64,000 bases of DNA from NCBI GenBank assembly GCA_023702235.1, contig JAMQCR010000002.1, positions 682,001-746,000 of the forward strand, written 5' to 3'. Positions 53,378 to 60,937 of this stretch are shown here, in pieces. Positions within the stretch are counted from its first letter, which is position 1. Each line of letters starts with the position of its first letter. Under the pieces are notes generated by a model. The model did not search any database and had not been told where the DNA came from. It saw only the letters and a list, made by a program, of their open reading frames with translations. The DNA is from Neobacillus pocheonensis. GTDB taxonomy: Bacteria > Bacillota > Bacilli > Bacillales > Cytobacillaceae. A program made the position numbers and the translations under genes.

Positions 53378-53770
53378 ATGAAAATTCCTCGATTCATTGT
53401 AGCTGGAACTGGCAGCGGGGTTGGAAAGACAACACTAACCCTCGGTCTTATGGCGGCATTTAAACAGAAAGGATTGGCTGTTCAAGGATATAAAGCCGGG
53501 CCAGATTTTATTGATCCCAGTTTTCATACTCTGGTAACAGGGAGACCCTCGCGAAATTTGGACAGCTGGATGCTCGGTCCATCCACTTTAAAGGAGATTA
53601 TTTATCGAGGAAGTAATGGATCTGATCTTTCTATCATTGAAGGGATGATGGGTCTTTTTGATGGGAAAGATCCCACAGGACTTCGGGGGAGTACAGCGGA
53701 ACTGAGCCAGTTGGCAGAGATGTGGAAAGGGAGGATTGAAGGAACAACATTGAACACCCTCCTACAATGA
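53378..53770 (+). pseudogene. Cobyrinate a,c-diamide synthase (CobB/CbiA), 5' fragment
   Basis: Only about 115 of some 460 residues of the family are present: the P-loop VAGTGSGVGKTTLT, GYKAGPDFIDPSFH, RNLDSWM and EGMMGLFDG. After STAELSQL the sequence changes to unrelated residues and stops, then a composite dispersed repeat begins. The glutaminase half is missing. CobB amidates cobyrinic acid; alone with cobT/bluB/pduO it would have served salvage of incomplete corrinoids. Confidence 0.85.
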
Positions 53771-53779
53771 AGATGATAT

Positions 53780-53915
53780 TGATTATTTAATGATCTTCAA
53801 CAAAAGGGCCATTTTATTGAATAACTCTCTTAAAAGAACTGGATATTTATGTTAAAATACAGATGAGATTCTGAAGGGTTGAACTTAAATCAACTCGCAG
53901 GTTAGTTGAAAAATC
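53780..53915 (+). repeat. Composite dispersed repeat, copy 2
   Basis: AATGATCTTCAACAAAAGGGCCATTTTATTGAATAACTCT and further blocks (TGGATATTTATGTT, GAACTTAAATCAAC, GGTTAGTTGA) match 38200-38330. It lies exactly at the truncation point of cobB. Confidence 0.7.
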
Positions 53916-54072
53916 AGAGCATTTGGAATGAACATAAAATAGTAAAAATTTTCATATTTATAACTCTACTCGTTTAAATATTAGCTAAGAAATCAATTGC
54001 TGAAGAAATGTTTGATTGGATAAAAATTGAAAATGAAATATTTATAGACTTTAACTTGAGGAGGCAATCTAA
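53916..54072. other. Gap upstream of the cobalamin-binding protein gene
   Basis: AT-rich; TTGAGGAGGC is the ribosome binding site at its end. No riboswitch is present here. Confidence 0.4.
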
Positions 54073-54996
54073 ATGAAGGTATGTTCGTTTTTACCCGCCG
54101 CTACCAATATGATCTATGAAATGGGACTAGAAAGATACCTGAATGGAGTCACATTTGAATGTCCATCGGATAAACCAAAAGTTGTTCGCACCCGTCTCGA
54201 GGGACGTAATCTTTCAAGTGCAGAAATTGAAACTTTTGTAACAGAATCATCAAATATGGGAAAAAGTTTATATTATGTGGATATGGAATTATTATCAGAA
54301 ATAGCACCTGATCTTGTGTTTACTCAAGATGTATGTGACGTATGTCAAATTAGCACATCTGTTGTTCAAAGAGCCATTGGATCCCTTGAAAAGCAACCAA
54401 AAATGGTACCATTAATACCGCGAAGGCTACGGGATGTATATCAGAATGCACTAACCATTGCAAAGGAGCTAGGAGAAGAAAAGATTGGCCTTGATTACTT
54501 AGCTTCCTTACATAAGAGAGTACGTGCAATTACTGACAAACTTCGTGAACATCAAGCAGAACCAAAAAGAGTGATGGTTATGGAATGGTTAGATCCCATT
54601 TATAATTGTGGGCATTGGATTCCTGACCAAATCTCTTTGGCGGGTGGAGTGGATATGTTGTCCAATCCTGCAGGTTACTCTGTAGTGACTCCTTGGGAAA
54701 AAGTACAACAATATGATCCAGAAGTATTGGTTATCGCACCTTGTGGTTTTCAGGTGGAACGATCTATTAAGGAAATCGATCAGCTAACAAGTAAACCGGG
54801 GTGGAGCGAATTGACTGCAGTAAAAAACAAAGCAGTCTATCTTGCAGATGCAGATTACTTTACAACGCCAAGTACCACATTGGTAGACGGAATTGAGTTA
54901 CTAGCTGCCCTCTTCCATCCACAACTGTTTGAAATTCCAGAAACATGCATGAAAAAGGTTGTACCTATTTCAGATACAGAATTATCATGGGTGTAA
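54073..54996 (+). CDS. Cytosolic cobalamin-binding (BtuF-like) protein
   Basis: 307 residues with the two-lobe, helix-linked PBP2 type III fold: KVCSFLPAATNMIYEMG at the start, LLSEIAPDLVFTQDVCDVC, VMVMEWLDPIYNCGHWIPDQI, and the YFTTPSTTLVDGIELLA tail. It has no signal peptide or lipobox, so it stays in the cytoplasm, as many COG0614-type cobalamin-binding proteins do. Strong AGGAGG ribosome binding site. It is intact, unlike the neighbouring B12 operon, and separately transcribed. Confidence 0.85.
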   Translation: MKVCSFLPAATNMIYEMGLERYLNGVTFECPSDKPKVVRTRLEGRNLSSAEIETFVTESSNMGKSLYYVDMELLSEIAPDLVFTQDVCDVCQISTSVVQRAIGSLEKQPKMVPLIPRRLRDVYQNALTIAKELGEEKIGLDYLASLHKRVRAITDKLREHQAEPKRVMVMEWLDPIYNCGHWIPDQISLAGGVDMLSNPAGYSVVTPWEKVQQYDPEVLVIAPCGFQVERSIKEIDQLTSKPGWSELTAVKNKAVYLADADYFTTPSTTLVDGIELLAALFHPQLFEIPETCMKKVVPISDTELSWV

Positions 54997-55409
54997 GTGA
55001 TAATTCCTCAACAAGGATTTGGCGGGTTTCCTTTAGTAAAAAATCAACATTAAGCTTTAACATAGCCATAGTTTAAGAAAAAGTTGTTGTGTCGTAGATC
55101 GAACATACTGTTTAATAAATTTAAGCCTTTTATTCTATAATCGGGCGCTTTTGTGAAGTAACTATAGCCTAATTTCTCACTTACAATACCGAGAAATTAG
55201 GCTTTTTATATTTGATTTCCATAACGTTATAAATCACCAATTTCCTGATACTACCCTTACCTTATAAAATAGTGAATTAGATAAGCCTCGAGTTGGTTAG
55301 AAGTTGGAAAAGTGTGGTAAATTACTTGTCGAAGACTGGTACAAAAGATGGCAGATGTGGTAAATTCTAATGGCCGTTATCAGCTTTATCAATTCATATA
55401 AATTTTGGA
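54997..55409. other. Gap with a GGGCGC repeat and terminator
   Basis: 55132-55162 (TATAATCGGGCGCTTTTGTGAAGTAACT) is followed by the terminator at 55166-55207. The later part could encode a few N-terminal residues of the next frame (ending GSKGMEE) but is broken. Confidence 0.45.
55166..55207 (+). terminator. Terminator of the dispersed repeat type
   Basis: AGCCTAATTTCTC (55166-55178) pairs perfectly with GAGAAATTAGGCT (55191-55203) followed by T4. Same stem as at 6945-6988 and 36435-36480. Confidence 0.85.
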
Positions 55410-55652
55410 TTGTTAAGGGGAACAAGACAACCACAGTCCTTAATGATTTCGCTTATGTATTTGGTTCAAAAGGAATGGAAGAGTAATGAATACGAAAAGC
55501 TTTCTGATTGTCCATCCTTTAAAACAGCCTATACCTATCGAGAAGCTTTAAATGTTTTAATTAAAGGTCCTAAATATGTGGATGAAACACAGTTAAAAAG
55601 AATGATTGAAGAGGAATTGGAGATTGAAGAGAATTGGAAGAATCGGAAGTAA
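55410..55652 (+). CDS. Hypothetical protein, probably the 3' part of a frameshifted gene
   Basis: The frame from TTG 55410 only becomes protein-like after about residue 22 (SNEYEKLSDCPSFKTAYTYREALNVL, then KRMIEEELEIEENW). In another frame, directly before it, VKGNKTTTVLNDFAYVFGSKGMEE ends at 55487 in TAA, and the two pieces look like one helical protein split by a shift. No family is recognised. Confidence 0.35.
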   Translation: MLRGTRQPQSLMISLMYLVQKEWKSNEYEKLSDCPSFKTAYTYREALNVLIKGPKYVDETQLKRMIEEELEIEENWKNRK

Positions 55653-55883
55653 AACAAATGTGTGCTTACTGCGCAAAGTGGTTTCCACAAACGGAAATGC
55701 AGCAGTAAGATTAAAACAGTCGTGAAATCTTTGACTGTGGAGGTCATTTCACGACTTTCAATGAAATATGTGCTTACATGTCTATTCAAATATTAAAAAC
55801 CTGTATAGAATAAATTCTACACAGGTTTTTGAAAATCCTATTAGTTTGTCAACAGCCCTAAATAGAGTGCTTTCCTTAACCAT

Positions 55884-56069
55884 TTACTTTAAGAACAAGC
55901 TTTTTACACCTTTATAAATTAAGACTAGTGAGAAGACTAAAACTGTTAGTATTCCAAGGATATTTGTAACTGGTGAAATGCTTTCAAGAAAAGAATTAGC
56001 TAAAGGAACTTTTATAAGTGCAAAACCAGATAAAATTGTCGCAAGGAATAAGAAAATTCGATTATCCAT
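55884..56069 (-). CDS. Small two-helix membrane protein, 61 aa
   Basis: ATG 56069 follows a very strong GGAAGGAGGAGG site. Two hydrophobic helices (about 3-22 and 32-56) with a basic end KGVKSLFLK. No family is named; a stress or spore-related miniprotein is possible but unproven. The strong ribosome binding site makes translation likely. Confidence 0.6.
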   Translation of the reverse strand: MDNRIFLFLATILSGFALIKVPLANSFLESISPVTNILGILTVLVFSLVLIYKGVKSLFLK

Positions 56070-56879
56070 TGATTCCTCCTCCTTCCTATGTGATTGATAG
56101 ATTATATTTCATTTATATTACAAATATGCCATTATCATTACGGAAGTTTGTATTATAGGAAAAGGTAAACACATATCAGGTTTCTAAGTTATTTTCATAC
56201 TAATGCGGGGCAAGGGTTGAATAGGAGATGGCTACGATTATCCCTCTTCTTATTGTACTGACGAACAGCGAACAGCATTCCTGTAATGAAGAAATATGAG
56301 GTTTGAACATAAAAAAGCCCCTTGGTAAGATATTAAGCACCAAAGAAGGGCAGATCACGAATTGATTTTCTCTTTCTTTGGGTCTTATGTAAATTCCATA
56401 TAACTGTACTTTGGTTGAATTTAAAATTTATACTAAAATAAATTCTGGTTATCTTGAGGACTTTAAATCGCAAAGAAATGGATTTCATTCATTGCCGTTA
56501 ACATTTCTTTTGCAAATTATAAGGACTCCATTTATAAGTTAGTTAAAGAATTGAAAAGGATGCACTTTGTAAGACACTTTTTCAGATAGACAGTTGTTTT
56601 TAATAATTCGTATAATATCAATTAAACGAATAGTTACCGTTAAGATACATCATAAAATAACTTGTAACAGTGCTAACCTTAAAAGCTCAGTTGCTAAATT
56701 AATATCCCAGGGTATAATGCAAATGATATAGAATGGAAATGCGATCCTGCACCAGAAGACGAAAAGTAATAAATATATAGCAAGAAAAAAGGGCAGCTGC
56801 ATAAGTATAATCGGCTCTCATTTTTCATGTACGATTGCTATAATATTGGTAAATCATACATAAAGAAAGTTGGTGCCAT
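56070..56879. other. Gene-free stretch with a dispersed repeat
   Basis: 56335-56423 is copy 1 of a roughly 90-bp repeat (see 57181). Within it ACCAAAGAAGGGC can pair with TCTTTCTTTGGGT as a hairpin. The rest is AT-rich with no supported gene. Confidence 0.5.
56335..56423 (+). repeat. 90-bp direct repeat, copy 1
   Basis: AAGCACCAAAGAAGGGCAGATCACGAATTGATT and on to TTTGGTTGAATTTA. Copy 2 at 57181-57270 differs at about ten positions. Confidence 0.8.
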
Positions 56880-57179
56880 ATGTACGCTCCAGGACATATT
56901 ACTCGTGAAGAAGAAGCAAAACTTCCTTTTTTCAACGACCATAAAGAAGCGAGAGAATGGTTTAAAGAAAAATATGGTGATAGTTTCATATTAACTTCCT
57001 CTGAAATGATTGATGATCAAATTTGTTATTTTTACTACTTAATCTTAGACCGCAAAGTATTTGAAGCTGGCGAGAAAGAAATGGAATCAAAAGGAATCAT
57101 GACGGATGTCATCAAATTCATGGGCAGCTATCAAGAAATTCAAATCATGGAAGATGGAAGTGCTCATATCGTCCATTAA
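56880..57179 (+). CDS. Hypothetical protein, 99 aa
   Basis: ATG 56880 with GAAAGTTGG-type weak ribosome binding site. Compact alpha/beta sequence (EAREWFKEKYGDSFILTSSEMIDDQICYFYYLILDRK... EIQIMEDGSAHIVH), no membrane segment. It resembles small conserved Bacillus proteins of unknown role. Both flanks carry copies of the same 90-bp repeat, so the gene sits in a repeat-bounded cassette. Confidence 0.6.
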   Translation: MYAPGHITREEEAKLPFFNDHKEAREWFKEKYGDSFILTSSEMIDDQICYFYYLILDRKVFEAGEKEMESKGIMTDVIKFMGSYQEIQIMEDGSAHIVH

Positions 57180-57180
57180 T

Positions 57181-57270
57181 AAGCACCAAAGAAGGGCAGG
57201 ATCACGAATTGATTCTGTCTTTCTTTGGGCCTTGTGTAAATTCCACATAACTATAATTTGGTCGAATTTA
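57181..57270 (+). repeat. 90-bp direct repeat, copy 2
   Basis: It starts right after the stop of the 99-residue gene and matches 56335-56423, including the CCAAAGAA...TTCTTTGG hairpin that probably terminates that gene. Confidence 0.8.
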
Positions 57271-57359
57271 ATAAGATTGCTAATTGGGGTCTGTTGACGA
57301 ATACAGACCCCAAGCTTAAATTAACCAATATTTTCTTGTAAATTGTTTGAACGACTCAT

Positions 57360-57556
57360 TCATGCATGTGTCAGTTCATCCACGGTGAACGATAATGTGC
57401 GGGCTTTCCGTGAGTCGAACAATGGCCTAGTTTCCTTTTTTACAAACACAGTTTTTATCGATGTGAAAAACTCAATGGCTGCACGGCCTTGTTCTCGAGA
57501 ATGAGAACTTGATTGTTTCATACCTCCAAACGGAGCTTGTAGCTCTACACCTGCAT
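57360..57556 (-). pseudogene. 3' fragment of an aldehyde dehydrogenase gene
   Basis: GVELQAPFGGMKQSSSHSREQGRAA and FFTSIKTVFVK are the last 40 residues of the ALDH fold (PFGG.K.S..G.REQG...F). A 19-residue extension follows. The catalytic and NAD domains are missing. Confidence 0.65.
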
Positions 57557-57559
57557 GGC

Positions 57560-57709
57560 TTGTATTATGATAAACGGAAATTAAATGTTTATTACAGTCG
57601 AGGAAAAATACCGAAAGCGGATGTGGAACTTTCAGGCACCCCCTATTGGAATAGATCCACAGTTGAAAAGCTCTGTGAACAGGCGAAAGGTCGATTGAAA
57701 AAAGATTAA
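57560..57709 (+). pseudogene. 3' fragment of a small HTH protein gene
   Basis: YSRGKIPKADVELSGTPYWNRSTVEKLCEQAK is the end of a MerR/excisionase-like helix-turn-helix domain of the type that carries a GKLPKPDVQVSGTPYW hairpin wing, common on Bacillus phages and plasmids. The recognition helix region before it is lost. It meets the ALDH fragment tail to tail. Confidence 0.45.
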
Positions 57710-57745
57710 AATATGTGTTCGTTTGATGGGACAATCAAATACAAA

Positions 57746-57794
57746 TTGACGGATATTGAAAGACGGGTGCATAATGTATAAGAACGATGTCGAA
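57746..57794 (+). promoter_or_regulatory. abrB-type promoter with a Spo0A box
   Basis: TTGACG (57746-57751), 18 bp, CATAAT (57770-57775), then TGTCGAA at 57788-57794, an exact match to the 0A box TGNCGAA, just downstream of the start point. In B. subtilis Spo0A~P represses abrB from boxes in this place. Confidence 0.6.
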
Positions 57795-57850
57795 TAATAG
57801 AGAAATTAATAGAATGATATTTTATGATTTATTGAGAAGGAGAAGGTTTT

Positions 57851-58135
57851 ATGAAATCCACTGGTGTTGTTCGGAAGGTCGATGAATTAGGACGTGTGGT
57901 AATCCCTATCGAATTAAGACGTACACTTGATATCGCAGAAAGAGATGCTATTGAAATATTTGTTGATGATGATCGTATTATATTGCAGAAATATAAACCA
58001 AGTATGACTTGCGTAGTAACAGGTGAAGTTTCTGATCATAATCTAAATCTTGCTGATGGTAAATTAATTCTTTCTCGCGAAGGTGCAGACAAATTAATAC
58101 AAGAAATCCGACAATCATTTGAATTAGCGAAATAA
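57851..58135 (+). CDS. abrB: AbrB-family transition state regulator
   Basis: 94 residues, the AbrB/Abh length. The N-terminal swapped-hairpin DNA-binding domain (KSTGVVRKVDELGRVVIPIELRRTL..., residues 1-50) is nearly the AbrB consensus with the conserved arginines; the C-terminal half (MTCVVTGEVSDHNLNLADGKLILS) is of the AbrB/Abh type. It represses stationary-phase genes during growth. GAAGGAGAAGG ribosome binding site. Bacillaceae often have several paralogues, so it may not be the main AbrB. A candidate 0A box lies upstream. Confidence 0.9.
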   Translation: MKSTGVVRKVDELGRVVIPIELRRTLDIAERDAIEIFVDDDRIILQKYKPSMTCVVTGEVSDHNLNLADGKLILSREGADKLIQEIRQSFELAK

Positions 58136-58140
58136 TAAAG

Positions 58141-58176
58141 AACTCCAACTCCAGGAAAGGTGTTGGAGTTTTCTTA
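58141..58176 (+). terminator. Terminator after abrB
   Basis: AACTCCAAC (58141-58149) pairs with GTTGGAGTT (58162-58170) followed by TTCTT. Confidence 0.8.
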
Positions 58177-58448
58177 TTATTTCTATGGTCCTGCGATGAT
58201 TGATCGCTATATGGATTATAATCCGTTTCGATTCCGGTATTATCACGTTCTCTTAACCAGGACTGGAGGCCTCTTCAGCCTTTCTGGATAAGTTCATATC
58301 AAATTTACCCTATTGAATAATATTAATCTACTATATTTTAAACTACTAATCTGATTACTTAAAAAAATTTTCAGGTAAATAGAAACCATCGGAGGAAAAT
58401 ATCTCCTTTTGTCGAAATCTTTTTATTAGACTAAAGAGGTTGTTACTT
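58177..58448. other. Gene-free gap
   Basis: A GGAGGCCTCTTCAGCCTTTC region near 58262 and AT-rich DNA before the next gene. No gene. Confidence 0.4.
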
Positions 58449-58874
58449 ATGATAAAAGAAGCATTAATTAAAATAAGTAAAGACATCGCATGGCCTGCAT
58501 TTAAAAAATTAATTAAATTATTTGTTGAAGAAATTATAAAATTTATTTTTGTTATTCTTAAAGGGAAAATTCGTGAGTATTGGAGCAAAAAGACTAAGGA
58601 AAAAGAAGATAAGGTTCAAGAAAATATTAAAAAGGCACAAGAAAGCGATGATTTAAATGCAAAGGGACGTTTATATAAAGAGAATGAACAGTTAAAAAGA
58701 GATATCGAAAATTTACAACAATACAAGAAAGATGTTGAAGATATTCTTGATAGCGTACAGGAAAAAGCTTCAAAAGAAATTGAATCAAAAATTGAAAAAT
58801 CAAAAGCTGATGGCCTAATTGAAGAAAATGATGGAAAACTAAGTATCAAAAAAAGAAGGTATATCTTCAATTAG
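58449..58874 (+). CDS. Hypothetical coiled-coil protein with an N-terminal amphipathic/hydrophobic helix
   Basis: 141 residues from ATG 58449 (AAAGAGG upstream). Residues about 10-42 are hydrophobic (KKLIKLFVEEIIKFIFVILKG) and then come about 85 residues of Lys/Glu-rich coiled coil. The C-terminus may be shifted: in the next frame KVYLQLDKTNDDDNKA would continue to TAA at 58905, after an A7 run near 58849. No family is recognised; membrane-attached helix bundles of this kind occur in immunity or structural proteins. Confidence 0.5.
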   Translation: MIKEALIKISKDIAWPAFKKLIKLFVEEIIKFIFVILKGKIREYWSKKTKEKEDKVQENIKKAQESDDLNAKGRLYKENEQLKRDIENLQQYKKDVEDILDSVQEKASKEIESKIEKSKADGLIEENDGKLSIKKRRYIFN

Positions 58875-59310
58875 ATAAAACTAATGATGATGATAATAAA
58901 GCTTAATAATTTATTTAAAGCATCCTTCGGGGGCTGTTGACAAACTAAATAACTATACTTTATTTTTGTTTTGATTAGCTATTTCAACAGCCTCATGACC
59001 AAGGCTCTTTTTTTGTTACCCTAAAAAATGATGTCCACTAAGTATTAGTTGCGTGATATTTCTCCATTGCTACACAGACCCCCTTATTCTTTTAGACGTA
59101 GGGATGAACATGGGTGCAAGTTGTTTTAGCCACCTAAAAATCAATGTTACCAGCAAAATATGGACAACTTTGACCATCAACTTTTGCCCTTATAAAAACA
59201 AAAATCCCGCCTTAAAAGGCAGGGATAACATAGGACGATGAGATAAATGAGTTAGGACTACATAATCTTTCTTTGTCAAAAACGTTGTACTCTTTTAAAA
59301 AGGGGAAATT
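58875..59310. other. Gap with hairpins
   Basis: GGGGCTGTTGACAAACTAA...TTTCAACAGCC (58930-58992) contains an inverted GGCTGTTGA/TCAACAGCC pair, terminator-like with a T-run. ATCCCGCCTTAAAAGGCAGGGAT (59204-59226) is a small hairpin. No gene. Confidence 0.45.
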
Positions 59311-60114
59311 TTACTTTTGCACTTGGTTCTTCTGGATTAATTGTTCAGCCCATTCTACAACTTCTTTTGTTGATGTAATCAAGAGCTCCTGATTATTTCT
59401 CCCCCTGAAATCTATTCCTATATTGGCATTTGGGAGTTGGTCTATCGTCCTTGCCCCCATAAATGGTTCCTTTTCAAAGAAGGATGGCAATTCCCAACGA
59501 CTTCGGGTTTCCCCTTTACGGGTCAATACGAGGGAATCGTGAAAATAAAATATGCCTGCGTTCGTTCCTACATATATCCGGTTCGCATTTTTATACTTTT
59601 CCCGAAACACAACATGGGGATGCTGTACTAAATAAGATGGAGCTTTTTTTCCTGGATCAGTTAGATCAAAGACCTCTTCCATCTCCATATAACCATAAAT
59701 CACATGAAGGTTGGGTGCACCCTTTATGTATTGATAGCTGCCATTAACGGAACGAATAGCTCTAAACCAACCGTAAAAGAGAAAAATATCACCGGTACCA
59801 ACACCGTACTTCTTAAGTCTTTTCTCAAATTGATCCGCTTGACCAAATGCAGCTTTCCAATTTTTAGGACGCTCCGCATGGAATGACTGCTGTAGATCCG
59901 GATCCAAATGGCATTCGTTATACGGAGCTATACCAACTTGCTGCATTACAACGCTCAGTGGAGTATTGGAGTCAAATTGGAGTTGGTTATAAAAGATTCC
60001 GGAACCACCACCCGGAATAGGCAAAGAAACGAGACGATTCCCGTAAATAAAGCTTGGCCAACCACCAGATTTAGAATCAAATCCTTTACGACTGAGGATT
60101 ACTTTTCGAGGCAT
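59311..60114 (-). CDS. Nucleotide modification associated domain 3 (Nmad3) protein
   Basis: 267 residues. The Nmad3 pattern is clear: VILSRKGFDSKSGGWPSFIYGNRLVSLPIP, a HLDPDLQ block, AAFGQADQFEKRLKKYGVGTGDIFLFYGWFR and NLHVIYGYMEMEEVFDL. The domain was defined by computational surveys of DNA base-modification and phage-related gene neighbourhoods; its biochemical role is not established. Here no DNA-modifying partner gene is adjacent, so it is a stand-alone copy. Confidence 0.75.
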   Translation of the reverse strand: MPRKVILSRKGFDSKSGGWPSFIYGNRLVSLPIPGGGSGIFYNQLQFDSNTPLSVVMQQVGIAPYNECHLDPDLQQSFHAERPKNWKAAFGQADQFEKRLKKYGVGTGDIFLFYGWFRAIRSVNGSYQYIKGAPNLHVIYGYMEMEEVFDLTDPGKKAPSYLVQHPHVVFREKYKNANRIYVGTNAGIFYFHDSLVLTRKGETRSRWELPSFFEKEPFMGARTIDQLPNANIGIDFRGRNNQELLITSTKEVVEWAEQLIQKNQVQK

Positions 60115-60358
60115 GATATCTTCGTTCCTTCCTATTAACCATTATTTAAAATGCTATAAAAGCTAGGTCGATTAAAACAATTTGATTTTTTTACTTTGTT
60201 TATTTTGGTGGTTAAATCTTCGACATACCCCTTACCAAACTTAACTGCAATGTGTAATCCTTTTTATATTCTTAATAGCTTATGAAATTCCTGCTGTTAC
60301 GCCTTCACTCCTTCAAATATTTATATAAGACTTCATCACACTAATTGGCCTCAACCTC
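60115..60358. other. Gap upstream of the Nmad3 gene
   Basis: AT-rich, holds the Nmad3 promoter side. No gene. Confidence 0.4.
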
Positions 60359-60532
60359 TAAATCCTGCCCGAGTGGAATTACCCTTGCATCCCCAAAAAT
60401 CATTTTCTCTTTTGCTTTATTTTTGAATATAAGTTTCGATACTACTGGATGACCTGAGTTTATTTCTTTTGAAGTATGGGTGCAATACTTAAAAGTTATG
60501 ACACCAGCGATTATTGCCCAACAAAAAAGCAG
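60359..60532 (-). pseudogene. Short coding remnant, unrecognised
   Basis: A frame of 57 residues without a normal start reads FCWAIIAGVITFKYCTHTSKE, INSGHPVVSKLIFKN and MIFGDARVIPLGQD before TAG. It looks like the end of a small membrane-anchored protein. The upstream end lies in the terminator of the preceding minus-strand gene. Confidence 0.3.
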
Positions 60533-60548
60533 CTTGTTAGCTGCTTGA
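60526..60548 (-). terminator. Terminator of the ParB-like gene
   Basis: On the minus strand AAGCAGCT-AACA-AGCTGCTT followed by T4. Confidence 0.7.
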
Positions 60549-60550
60549 CT

Positions 60551-60898
60551 TTATCGACCAATGGAAGAATCTTTTTTTCTTATTTTACGTACTAAAGCAG
60601 GTATTTCTGGGATTCCTAGCTCATAAGTCAAAATTGCCCGATGATTACCATTGCGCCCAACGTAATAGTTGCCTTCTAAATCTTCATATAAGCAAACCAA
60701 ATTACGCCTTTTATAACCTTGCTCTAAAATTTGTTTTCTTAATCCTTCAATTTCTGGGGTATAAATTTCTTCAAAAGGTCTAGATAGGCTAATAATTTTT
60801 TTAGGGTCTATTAATTTTTCTTTTTCATTTCTGAAATGATATTGTTCACGGGGGAAAATACTATTTATATACGGTACATATTTCCATCTATTTTCCAT
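60551..60898 (-). CDS. ParB/sulfiredoxin-like nuclease-fold protein
   Basis: 115 residues from ATG 60898, with AAAAGGTG nine bases upstream. LEGNYYVGRNGNHRAILTYELGIPEIPALV is the ParB N-terminal/sulfiredoxin-fold core with the conserved G(N)HR motif, preceded by a helix that chooses positions (IEGLRKQILEQGY). Small ParB-like proteins of this kind may bind nucleotide and hydrolyse it, but no HTH or partition partner is present, so chromosome partitioning is not implied. The function is unknown. Confidence 0.65.
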   Translation of the reverse strand: MENRWKYVPYINSIFPREQYHFRNEKEKLIDPKKIISLSRPFEEIYTPEIEGLRKQILEQGYKRRNLVCLYEDLEGNYYVGRNGNHRAILTYELGIPEIPALVRKIRKKDSSIGR

Positions 60899-60937
60899 TG
60901 TTAACAACACCTTTTGACTTTGCGGAAATCCGTACTC

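Noticed and set aside
57106..57297. 63-codon plus-strand frame across the end of the 99-residue gene
   Set aside because: It runs through the 90-bp repeat in another frame and has no start signal.
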